DNA of 64,000 bases from NCBI GenBank assembly GCA_025463545.1, contig JAODAR010000010.1, positions 62,001 through 126,000 on the forward strand. Reading direction: 5' to 3'. Positions 47,043-54,812 of the stretch are shown here, one piece after another (position 1 is the first letter of the stretch; each line of letters starts with the position of its first letter). The position numbers were made by a program, and so were the translations under genes. This stretch comes from Microbacteriaceae bacterium. GTDB lineage: Bacteria; Actinomycetota; Actinomycetes; Actinomycetales; Microbacteriaceae. Under the pieces are notes generated by a model. That model was given only the letters and a program-made list of their open reading frames with translations, had not been told where the DNA came from and did not search any database.

Positions 47043-47702
47043 TCAGCGCCGGAACGCCTTCCTGGCCAGCCAGTTGCCGAGGAACTGCACCAACTGGACG
47101 AACACGATGATGAGCAGCACGGCCGCCCAGGTGACGACCGGATTGAACTGCCGGTAGCCGTAAAGCAGCGCGAAGTTTCCCAGGCCGCCGCCGCCGATGT
47201 AGCCGGCGACCGTTGCCATGTCGACCAGTGCGACGAAGATAAACGTGTAACCGAGGATCAACGGCCCCAGCGCCTCGGGCAGCAGCACTGTGAAGATGAT
47301 CCGCACCGGGCCGGCGCCCACCGAGCGGGCCGCCTCGATGACCCCCGGCGTCACCGTCATCAGATTCTGTTCCACGATCCGGCCCATGGCAAACGATGCC
47401 GCGATCGAGATGGCGAATATCGCAGCGGGATTGCCGATGCCGGTTCCCACGACGATCCGGGCCAGCGGCTGCACGGCCGCAATGAAGATGATGAACGGAA
47501 TCGGCCGGAAGAAGTTCACCAGCACGTTCAGGACCACGAAGACCCCGCGGTTCTCCAGGATGTTTCCCGCCCGCGTCAGGTAGAGGCCGAGACCGATGAT
47601 AAGGCCGCCGAAGCCGCCGAACACGAGGGCAAGGGCGACGATGTAGAGGGTTTCGACCGCAGCGGTCCAGAATTCGGGCTGCAGGTTGATCAGTGAGTCC
47701 AT
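47043..47702 (-). CDS. metI: Methionine ABC transporter permease
   Basis: A 219-residue permease with five to six helices, typical of MetI. It shows NFFRPIPFIIFIAAVQPLARIVVGTGIGNPAAI and the EAA-type loop VIEAARSVGAGPVRIIFTVLLPEALGPLILG, then VDMATVAGYIGGGGLGNFALLYGYRQFN, the MetI signature near the end. The ATG at 47702 overlaps the metN stop by one base (TGATG). It completes the metQ-metN-metI importer. Confidence 0.95.
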   Translation of the reverse strand: MDSLINLQPEFWTAAVETLYIVALALVFGGFGGLIIGLGLYLTRAGNILENRGVFVVLNVLVNFFRPIPFIIFIAAVQPLARIVVGTGIGNPAAIFAISIAASFAMGRIVEQNLMTVTPGVIEAARSVGAGPVRIIFTVLLPEALGPLILGYTFIFVALVDMATVAGYIGGGGLGNFALLYGYRQFNPVVTWAAVLLIIVFVQLVQFLGNWLARKAFRR

Positions 47703-48745
47703 CAGCGCACCTCCGTCACTGTGGTGAGCTGGCGCACCCGGTCAAGCGCGCTGTCGATCACCGCGGCATCCGCTGATGTCGACCCTGCAGTCAGTGACAG
47801 GGTGAGATGGCCGAACGGCCGGCCCTGAATCTCGTTGATACCGCCGTAGATCACCTCGAAGGCCACGCCGGTGCGGGCGAATTCGCCGAAGACGGCCGCC
47901 TGGTCGACCTCGGCGTCGCGAAACGACAGCGTGACGATGCGACCGTGGTGGCGCTCGCGCAACACCGCTAGCTCGGCGGCGCTCGGCACGCCCTTGACCA
48001 CGGTTCCGACGAAGCGGGCGGATGCCGCCTGCTGCGGATTCGAGAACACGTCGAACACGTCGCCACGCTCGATGATCTGTCCCTGGTCCATCACGGCTAC
48101 CTTTGTCGCGATGGTCTGGATCACGTCCATCTCGTGGGTGATCACGATGATCGTGACCCCGAACTCCTGGTTGACTCGCTTCAGCAGCGAGAGCACCTCA
48201 TGCGTGGTCTCCGGGTCCAGTGCGCTGGTGGCCTCGTCTGCGAGGAGGATGCTGGGCTGCGTGGCCAACGCCCGGGCGATTCCCACACGCTGCTTCTGGC
48301 CGCCGGAGAGCTGGTCGGGGTAGGCCCGGGCCTTGTCGGCGAGGCCCACGAAGTCCAGCAGCTCGGCCACCCGGGCTGCCCGTTCGTCTTTCGGCACGCC
48401 GGCAACCTCCAACGGATAGCCGATGTTTCCCTCGACAGTGCGGGAATTGAACAGGTTGAACTGCTGGAAGATCATCCCGATGCCGAGGCGCACCGGGCGC
48501 AATTCCCGCTCGGGGAGGTTGGCGATGTCGTTCCCGTTGACCAGGATGGCGCCGCTGGTGGAGCGCTCAAGCGCGTTCACCAGCCGCACCAGGGTGCTCT
48601 TGCCTGCGCCGGAGTAGCCGATGATGCCGTACACGTCCCCCGCCTCGACGTCGAGGCTCACGTTGTCGATGGCCACGACGGGCTGGCCGCCCTTACTGGT
48701 GGCCGGGTACACCTTGGAGACACCGCGGAGGCTGACGACGGGCAT
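47702..48745 (-). CDS. metN: Methionine ABC transporter ATPase
   Basis: A 347-residue ATPase: Walker A GYSGAGKSTLVRLVNALE (about residue 41), Q-loop MIFQQFNLFNSRTVEGN, signature LSGGQKQRVGIARALA, Walker B ILLADEATSALDPETTHEVL, and a C-terminal NIL domain (about 270-347) that senses intracellular methionine. ATG at 48745 is chosen because GAAAGGAA precedes it; the longer frame reaches into the intercistronic hairpin. It is followed by metI. The NIL domain suggests trans-inhibition by methionine as in known MetN proteins. Confidence 0.96.
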   Translation of the reverse strand: MPVVSLRGVSKVYPATSKGGQPVVAIDNVSLDVEAGDVYGIIGYSGAGKSTLVRLVNALERSTSGAILVNGNDIANLPERELRPVRLGIGMIFQQFNLFNSRTVEGNIGYPLEVAGVPKDERAARVAELLDFVGLADKARAYPDQLSGGQKQRVGIARALATQPSILLADEATSALDPETTHEVLSLLKRVNQEFGVTIIVITHEMDVIQTIATKVAVMDQGQIIERGDVFDVFSNPQQAASARFVGTVVKGVPSAAELAVLRERHHGRIVTLSFRDAEVDQAAVFGEFARTGVAFEVIYGGINEIQGRPFGHLTLSLTAGSTSADAAVIDSALDRVRQLTTVTEVR

Positions 48746-48773
48746 GGATTCCTTTCGGAGGACTACGTGAAAA

Positions 48774-48838
48774 TCCGCGAGTGCGGTCAAACAGTCGGTT
48801 ACTGGTGCTCAAACCGACCATTTGCCCGCACCCGCGGA
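48774..48838 (-). terminator. Long intercistronic hairpin between metQ and metN
   Basis: Left arm 48774-48800 and right arm 48812-48838 pair over 27 bases with a few mismatches, starting TCCGCG and ending CGCGGA. There is no T run. It lies 13 bases past the metQ stop and probably protects or limits message so that the binding protein is made in excess. Confidence 0.75.
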
Positions 48839-48851
48839 CGGTGGAACGGGG

Positions 48852-49736
48852 CTACTTCTGTGCGGCGGTGTCCTTCTCGACCGTCGCCAGCGACTTCTCG
48901 AGGTCGGCGACCGGGGTCTTCAGCAACTCAGCCGAGCCGCCGGAGACCTTGAGCACGCCGTCCTGCACCTTCTGGGTGTTCTGGTAGATGTCGACCAGCT
49001 TCTTGTAGGTGGCGTTGTCCTTGTCCTTTGCACGTGCGGCGAAGATGTTGACGTACGGCAGCGCGTTGGGGTCGGAGGGGTCGTCCTTGGCGATGGCGTC
49101 CTCGAACTTGAGGCCGGCCTTCTCGACGAAGTCGTTGTTGATGATCGCGGCCGCGACATCCGGGAGCGACGTCGCGGTGAGCGACGCCTCAAGTGCCGTG
49201 ACGGTGACCTTGGACTTGCCGGTGTCGATGTCGTCGAGGGTGGAGAAGATGCTTCCGCCGTCCTTCAGCACGATCAGCTTCGCCGACTGCAGCACCAGCA
49301 GCGCGCGGGCCAGGTTGCTGGCATCGTTCGGAACGGCGACGGCGTCGCCCTTCTTCAGGTCGGCGACTTTCTTCACCTGGGTGGAGTACAGGCCGAGCGG
49401 GTAGATCGCCGTCGAGCCGACCGGCACGAGGTCCGCCTTGCTCGACACGTTGTAGTCGGCGAGGTAAACGATGTGCTGGAACTGGTTGAGGTCGAGCTCA
49501 CCGGCGGTCAGCGCGGGGTTCGGCTGGGCGTAGTCGGAGAAGTCGACGATGTCGACCTTGATTCCCTCATCCGCTGCGGCCTGCTTGTAGTCCGCCCAGT
49601 AGGGGTCGCTCGCGCCGACGACGCCGATCTTGACGACCTCATCGGCACCAGACGCGGAGCTGCCCGCGGCGGCGCATCCGGCCAGCAATGCCACGAGTGG
49701 CACGACCGCGAGCGCGGCAAAAAGCTTCTTCTTCAC
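48852..49736 (-). CDS. metQ: Methionine-binding lipoprotein (NlpA/MetQ family)
   Basis: A 294-residue lipoprotein. Signal peptide KKKLFAALAVVPLVALLAGC ends in lipobox LAGC (Cys about residue 21). The mature part shows VVKIGVVGASDPYWADYKQAA, DIVDFSDYAQPNPALTAGELDLNQFQHIVYL and AVPNDASNLARALLVLQSAKLI, typical of MetQ. It delivers methionine to MetNI. It is the first gene of the operon. The 182-base leader has several short inverted repeats, but I see no SAM riboswitch core in it. Confidence 0.95.
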   Translation of the reverse strand: MKKKLFAALAVVPLVALLAGCAAAGSSASGADEVVKIGVVGASDPYWADYKQAAADEGIKVDIVDFSDYAQPNPALTAGELDLNQFQHIVYLADYNVSSKADLVPVGSTAIYPLGLYSTQVKKVADLKKGDAVAVPNDASNLARALLVLQSAKLIVLKDGGSIFSTLDDIDTGKSKVTVTALEASLTATSLPDVAAAIINNDFVEKAGLKFEDAIAKDDPSDPNALPYVNIFAARAKDKDNATYKKLVDIYQNTQKVQDGVLKVSGGSAELLKTPVADLEKSLATVEKDTAAQK

Positions 49737-49918
49737 TGTGTTTCCCTTTCGCTGTGTGGGCCTCCGGGTTCACGCGAGAGCGAAATGTGGGCACAGTGCG
49801 TCCACGGAATGTTCAGTGGGGGTCTGTGCCGCAACCCTGCGAGGCACACTTCTACGTTAGCGGCGGATGCTGCGCCTTGCTGGCTGCCCTGTCACACTTC
49901 GTCACAGCATCTGCGGGC

Positions 49919-51769
49919 TCAGCCCTCGATGAGCTCGGAAAGTTCGATCCAGCGCGTTTCGAAGCCGGCGACGGATGCGTCGAGTTCGGCGATCTCGCGG
50001 GTGAGCGCCCCGAGGCCGTCATAGTCGGACTGGTCGTGGACGGCCAGCTTCTCGTGCAGTTCGGCCACCCGCGCCTGCATCTTGGCGACCTTGCGGTCGA
50101 TCGACGCGAGCTCCTTCTGCGCGTTGCGGAGTTCAGCACCGCCGATGGCGAGCTTGCGCGTGCTGGAGCCGGCGCCTGTTGCACCGCTTGTGCCGCCGGT
50201 GCCCTCGGTCGGTGACCCGGTCTGCGCCGCGCCGGCGCCGGCATCCGCCTGGCGACGAAGCTCGAGGTACTGGTCCACGCCGCCGGGCAGGTGCCGGAAG
50301 CCGCCGTTCAGGACGGCGTACTGGTTGTCGGTGACGCGCTCGATCAGGTACCGGTCGTGGGAGACCACGAGGAGCGTGCCGGGGAAGGAGTCGAGCAGGT
50401 CTTCCATCGCGGCGAGCATGTCGGTGTCGAGGTCGTTGGTGGGCTCGTCGAGGATCAGGACATTCGGCTCGTCGAGCACGATCAGCAGCAGCTGCAGGCG
50501 GCGCTTCTGGCCACCGGAGAGGTCCTTGACCTGGGTCTGGAGCTGCGCGCTCATGAACCCCATTCGCTCGAGCATCTGCCCGGGCGTGATCTCCTTACCG
50601 GCGACCGCGTAGGACGACTTCTGCCGGCCGATGACTTCGCTGACCCTGTCGTTCTGGATGTGCTCCAGCTCGAACAGCTGCTGGGTGAGTACGGCGACCT
50701 TGATGGTCTTGCCGCGCTTGACCTTGCCGCTGGTGGGGTTGAGCGTGCCGGCGACGAGGTTCAGAAGCGTGGACTTGCCGGCGCCGTTGACGCCCATGAT
50801 GCCGGTGCGCTCCCCCGGCGCGATCCGCCAGGTGATGTCCTTGAGAACGTGTTTTTCGCCGCGGCCCGAGCCGTTGTCGGGGAAGGTGACGGATACGTCG
50901 ATCAGGTCGACGACATCCTTGCCCAGTCGCTGCATCGCCATCGACTGCATCGAGACGGTGTCCCGGGGCGGCGGCTCGTTCTCGATCAGCTCATTGGCCG
51001 CGTCGATGCGGAACTTCGGCTTAGCGGTGCGGGCGGGGGCGCCACGACGGAGCCAGGCCAGCTCCTTCTTCATCAGGTTCTGCCGCTTGGCCTCGGTGAC
51101 GGATGACATCCGGTCGCGTTCGACGCGCTGCAGGATGTACGCCGCGTAACCGCCCTCGAAGGGCTCGATCATCCGGTCGTGCACCTCCCAGGTGTGGTTG
51201 CAGACCTCGTCGAGGAACCACCGGTCGTGCGTGACGACCACGAGGCCGCCTGAGTTCTGCGCCCAGCGCGTCTTCAGGTGCCCCGCGAGCCAGGCGATGC
51301 CCTCCACGTCAAGGTGGTTGGTGGGCTCGTCGAGGAAGATCACGTCGTGGTCGCCGGTGAGCACAGCGGCCAGTGCCACCCGGCGGCGCTGGCCACCGGA
51401 GAGGTCGTCGACCAGGGCGTCCCAGGGGATATCGCGAACCAGGCCCGCGATCACGTCGCGTACCTTGGCGTCACCGGCCCAGACGTGTTCCTCGATGCCG
51501 CCGACGATGGCCTGGCCAACGGTGACGCCCTGCACCAGGTCGTCGGCCTGGTCGAGGATGCCGAGGGTCACTCCACGGCGGCGCGTGACGCGGCCTGAGT
51601 CGGGTTCCATCCGGCCGGCGAGGAGGTTCAGCAGGGTCGACTTTCCATCGCCGTTGCGGCCGACGATGCCGATCCTGTCCCCCTCGTCGATGCCGGCGGT
51701 GACGTTGTCGAAGATGACGCGGGTGGGAAATTCGAGGTGCAGGGCTTCAGCCCCGAGCAAGTGTGCCAT
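49919..51769 (-). CDS. ABC-F family ATPase (Uup/EttA-like)
   Basis: A 616-residue protein with two ATPase domains and no membrane part. First Walker A is GRNGDGKSTLLNLLAG, with signature LSGGQRRRVALAAVL and Walker B VIFLDEPTNHLD; the second is GVNGAGKSTLLNLVAG, with LSGGQKRRLQLLLIV and VLILDEPTNDLD. A linker (about 230-290) and a C-terminal coiled coil (about 545-616, with RNAQKELASIDRKVAKMQARVAEL) follow the Uup pattern. ABC-F proteins act on ribosomes; the exact role, housekeeping or resistance, is not clear. The ATG at 51769 opens AHLLGAEALHLEF, the usual start; an in-frame upstream extension is low-complexity. Confidence 0.93.
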   Translation of the reverse strand: MAHLLGAEALHLEFPTRVIFDNVTAGIDEGDRIGIVGRNGDGKSTLLNLLAGRMEPDSGRVTRRRGVTLGILDQADDLVQGVTVGQAIVGGIEEHVWAGDAKVRDVIAGLVRDIPWDALVDDLSGGQRRRVALAAVLTGDHDVIFLDEPTNHLDVEGIAWLAGHLKTRWAQNSGGLVVVTHDRWFLDEVCNHTWEVHDRMIEPFEGGYAAYILQRVERDRMSSVTEAKRQNLMKKELAWLRRGAPARTAKPKFRIDAANELIENEPPPRDTVSMQSMAMQRLGKDVVDLIDVSVTFPDNGSGRGEKHVLKDITWRIAPGERTGIMGVNGAGKSTLLNLVAGTLNPTSGKVKRGKTIKVAVLTQQLFELEHIQNDRVSEVIGRQKSSYAVAGKEITPGQMLERMGFMSAQLQTQVKDLSGGQKRRLQLLLIVLDEPNVLILDEPTNDLDTDMLAAMEDLLDSFPGTLLVVSHDRYLIERVTDNQYAVLNGGFRHLPGGVDQYLELRRQADAGAGAAQTGSPTEGTGGTSGATGAGSSTRKLAIGGAELRNAQKELASIDRKVAKMQARVAELHEKLAVHDQSDYDGLGALTREIAELDASVAGFETRWIELSELIEG

Positions 51770-51865
51770 TACCTGTGAGCTTACCGGGCGTGCCTGAGCG
51801 TTGCCCGGCGGCCCGCGGCCCGCGCAGCCCCGTCGCACCGTCCATCCATCGCGCCCGTCCTACCG

Positions 51866-51938
51866 TTCGACGGACAATTTGCGCCGAACAGCTCGTTTCA
51901 GCGGTTTCGAGGGGCTTCTGGCGGAATTCTCCGTCGAA
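51866..51938 (-). terminator. Long inverted repeat downstream of ispE
   Basis: TTCGACGGA (51866-51874) and TCCGTCGAA (51930-51938) are perfect arms, and pairing continues inward over about ten more bases (around AATTT/AATTC and GCGCC/GGCGG) with small mismatches. It lies 36 bases past the ispE stop and ahead of the ABC-F start on the same strand, so it is probably the ispE terminator. Confidence 0.6.
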
Positions 51939-51973
51939 TGGGATTGGCCGAATGGGAACGGCCGTGGAGGGGG

Positions 51974-52909
51974 CTAGTCGTGGATGACGCGGGCGCCGTG
52001 CACGGGGCCGGTGGCGCGCACCGCGTTCAAGCGTGAAGCAGAAAGCGCCACCTGCAGGTGGAGTGCGCTGTCCGAGTCGGGGACCAGGAACGCGACAGTC
52101 GGACCGGACCCGGAGATGATGCCAGCCAGCGCGCCGTTCTCCTCGCCGAGCTCCAGCACCCTGCCCAGCCCGGGGGCCAGGTGCAACGCGGGCGCCTGCA
52201 GGTCGTTGTGCAGACATTCGGCGAGCATCATCGGGTCGCCGGCGCGCAACGCCTGCAGAACGTTCGCATCCACGGTCGGCTGGTGCGAGGCGGGGAAGAT
52301 GTCCTGCGCATGGCGGTCGCGGTGCCGGTCGAGTTCTTTGTACACCCCCGGCGTCGACATGCCGAACTCCGCGATCGCGAACACCCAGTGGAACTGACCC
52401 TTGGCCAGGGCGGGGCTCAGCTGGTCCCCACGGCCCGTGCCGACAGCCGTGCCGCCGGTGAACGAGAACGGCACGTCGGCGCCGAGCTTCGCGGCGATGG
52501 AGAGGAGTTCGTCTTTGGTCGCCTCCGTGCCCCACAGCGTGTCACAGGCCAACAGGGTGGCCGCGGCGTCGGCGGACCCCCCGCCCATCCCGCCGGCGAT
52601 CGGCACGTTCTTCTCGATCTCCAGGTGCACTCCGCCCCGGTAACCGGCCCGCCGGGCGAGGGTACGCGCGGCCTTGATAGCGAGGTTGCTGCCGTTGGTG
52701 CTGAGGCCCGACGTGTCGATGCTGCCGCTGAACTCCACCGAGAAGTCATCGGCCGGATAAGCGCGCACATCTTCGTACAGGGAGACCGCCTGGTAGGCGG
52801 TGGCGACGTCGTGGTACCCGTCCTCCATGACCGCGCCCACCTTGAGGAAGACATTGACCTTCCCCGGCGCTCTGGTGTGGACTACCTGCGAGCCGGCCGG
52901 GATGCTCAT
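51974..52909 (-). CDS. ispE: 4-diphosphocytidyl-2-C-methyl-D-erythritol kinase
   Basis: A 311-residue GHMP kinase of the non-mevalonate isoprenoid pathway. It shows [15 protein letters not shown] with the substrate Lys, [19 protein letters not shown], the ATP loop [20 protein letters not shown] (about residue 105), [20 protein letters not shown] with the catalytic Asp, and [13 protein letters not shown] at the end. It follows rsmA by 77 bases; the tatD-rsmA-ispE order is widespread in actinobacteria. Confidence 0.95.
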   Translation of the reverse strand: MSIPAGSQVVHTRAPGKVNVFLKVGAVMEDGYHDVATAYQAVSLYEDVRAYPADDFSVEFSGSIDTSGLSTNGSNLAIKAARTLARRAGYRGGVHLEIEKNVPIAGGMGGGSADAAATLLACDTLWGTEATKDELLSIAAKLGADVPFSFTGGTAVGTGRGDQLSPALAKGQFHWVFAIAEFGMSTPGVYKELDRHRDRHAQDIFPASHQPTVDANVLQALRAGDPMMLAECLHNDLQAPALHLAPGLGRVLELGEENGALAGIISGSGPTVAFLVPDSDSALHLQVALSASRLNAVRATGPVHGARVIHD

Positions 52910-52986
52910 GTTTCTAACCTAGCCCAGCCTGCCGCGCCGATTGCGCGCGGACGCCCGCCAGAGCACGATCACAATCACGCCGCAGC

Positions 52987-53850
52987 CTACTCAGACGGCC
53001 AGGCCCGCGCGATCGCAAGGAAATCGTCCACGGTGAGTTGTTCGCCGCGCGCGGTCGGGTCCACGCCGGCGGCCGAGATGACGGCGGATGCGCTGGTCGA
53101 GTCCCCGAGCACCACCGACAGGGACTGGCGCAGCATTTTCCGTCGCTGCTGGAACGCCGCGTCCACGAGCGCGAAGGTGGCCAGCCGCAGCTCCTCGGAT
53201 TCCAGAGGCTCGACGCGGCGGTGGAAGCCGACCAGGATGGAATCGACGTTCGGCACCGGCCAGAACACCTGCCGGCTCACCTTCCCCACCGTGCGGAACT
53301 CGCCGTACCAGGCCGCCTTGACGCTCGGGCTGCCGTAGACCTTGGAACCGGGCGGGGCGGCGAGCCGCTCCCCCACTTCAGCCTGCACCATGACGACGCC
53401 GGCGCGAATGGACTCGAAGTGTTCGAGCAGGTGCAGCAGCACCGGCACGGAAACGTTGTAGGGCAGGTTCGCCACCAGCCGGCTCGGTTCGCCCGGGATC
53501 TCCTCGATCCGCATGGCATCTTCACGGATGACGGTGAGCGGCGCCCCGGGCTGCATCAGTTCCACGGTGATCGGGAGCTGTTCGGCCAGCCGAGGGTCGA
53601 TCTCGACGGCGACCACCCGGGCACCGGTTTCGAGCAGACCGAGGGTCAGCGAGCCGAGACCCGGCCCCACCTCCACCACGGTGTCACCCGGGGCGACTTC
53701 GGCGGAGCGGACGATGCGTCGCACGGTGTTGCCGTCGATGACGAAGTTCTGTCCGAGCTTCTTGGTGGGGTTGACGCCGAGCATCTCGGCCAGATCGCGA
53801 ATTTCGGCCGGTCCGAGCAGGGTCGAGCGCTCGGCGCCGGGCTCGCTCAC
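52987..53850 (-). CDS. rsmA: 16S rRNA dimethyladenosine transferase
   Basis: A 287-residue methyltransferase that dimethylates two adjacent adenines near the 3' end of 16S rRNA (KsgA). It has KKLGQNFVIDGNTVRRIV, the SAM motif VVEVGPGLGSLTLGLLE, the catalytic motif LVANLPYNVSVPVLLHLLE, and KVSRQVFWPVPNVDSILV. The GTG at 53850 overlaps the tatD stop as GTGA; the longer frame is Arg-rich and is rejected. No rpfB gene lies between tatD and rsmA, unlike in mycobacteria. Confidence 0.96.
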   Translation of the reverse strand: MSEPGAERSTLLGPAEIRDLAEMLGVNPTKKLGQNFVIDGNTVRRIVRSAEVAPGDTVVEVGPGLGSLTLGLLETGARVVAVEIDPRLAEQLPITVELMQPGAPLTVIREDAMRIEEIPGEPSRLVANLPYNVSVPVLLHLLEHFESIRAGVVMVQAEVGERLAAPPGSKVYGSPSVKAAWYGEFRTVGKVSRQVFWPVPNVDSILVGFHRRVEPLESEELRLATFALVDAAFQQRRKMLRQSLSVVLGDSTSASAVISAAGVDPTARGEQLTVDDFLAIARAWPSE

Positions 53851-54812
53851 GCGATGCCGCCGTCCGGGCCGTCGCCGAGCTGGCCGACAGCGTGCGGCGA
53901 CGTCACCGGTTCGGCGTCCCAACGCCCGTAGACGAGTTCGGTGTTCGAGGAGATCTGGGCGGCAAGCACCGAGACATCCGTTTCCAGGAAATCAGCCATC
54001 GCCCGTAGCGTGTTCGGAAGCTGATAGGGGGCGTTCGGCCGGCCGCGGAACGGCGCCGGAGTGAGGAACGGTGCATCCGTTTCGACCAGCAGCAGGCTTC
54101 GGGGCGCGACGGCGAGCGCTTCGCGCAGGTTGTCGGCGTTCTTGAAGGTGACGTTTCCGGCGAACGACATGTACCAGCCGTTCTTGGCGCAGACCAGTGC
54201 CATGTCGGCGTCGCCGGAGAAGCAGTGGAACACCGTGCGCTGCGGTGGGCCCAGCCGGTGCAGGGTGGCGATGACCTCAGCGTGGGCGTCACGGTCATGG
54301 ATCTGCAGCGCCAGGTTGTTCTGCTTGGCGATCTCGATGTGCGCCTCAAAGGAGCGGTATTGGGCAGCCCGGCCGTCCTCGCCGGTGCGGAAGAAGTCGA
54401 GCCCCGTTTCGCCGACCGCGACCACACGCGGCCTGGCGGCAAGCGTCGCGATCTCATGGAGGGCGTCGTCAAGGGTTCCCGCCGCTTCGTAGCCGGGCGC
54501 TTCGTTGGGGTGGATGGCGACCGCGGCGAGCATGCGTGGTTCTGCGGAGGCCATGTCCGCCGACCAGCGGGAGGTCTCCAGGTCACCGCCGACCTGGATC
54601 ACGCCGCGAACGCCGACGCTCGAGGCTCGGTCGAGTTGTTCGGCGACGCTGAGCGGGTCCTCGCCGTCGGCGATCTCCAGATGGGTGTGATTGTCGTAGA
54701 CGCCGACCGTGAGCGGCTCGGGCAACGGCGGGTAGCTGAGGTCGCGACCGTCGGTTTGTTCGCGCCGCCGGATGGCGCCGGCGTCACCGTTGTCTTGCTG
54801 GTCGCTAGCCAA
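53847..54812 (-). CDS. tatD: TatD-family metal-dependent hydrolase
   Basis: About 321 residues. Metal ligands are in VYDNHTHLEI (His-x-His), VAVGETGLDFFR (Glu), LQIHDRDAH and FHCFSGDADM (His), and VETDAPFLTP (Asp), the TatD signature set; the enzyme is a DNase or related phosphoesterase. The start is uncertain: TTG at 54812 has GAGG six bases ahead and overlaps the metG stop; the N-terminal 40 residues before LTVGVYDNHTHLE vary in the family. Coupling to metG and rsmA is the usual actinobacterial arrangement. Confidence 0.92.
   Translation of the reverse strand: MASDQQDNGDAGAIRRREQTDGRDLSYPPLPEPLTVGVYDNHTHLEIADGEDPLSVAEQLDRASSVGVRGVIQVGGDLETSRWSADMASAEPRMLAAVAIHPNEAPGYEAAGTLDDALHEIATLAARPRVVAVGETGLDFFRTGEDGRAAQYRSFEAHIEIAKQNNLALQIHDRDAHAEVIATLHRLGPPQRTVFHCFSGDADMALVCAKNGWYMSFAGNVTFKNADNLREALAVAPRSLLLVETDAPFLTPAPFRGRPNAPYQLPNTLRAMADFLETDVSVLAAQISSNTELVYGRWDAEPVTSPHAVGQLGDGPDGGIA

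Noticed and set aside
49737..49918. SAM riboswitch before metQ
   Set aside because: CCGCAACCCTGCG on the plus strand recalls a SAM core, but it is on the wrong strand for metQ and the other conserved blocks are missing.
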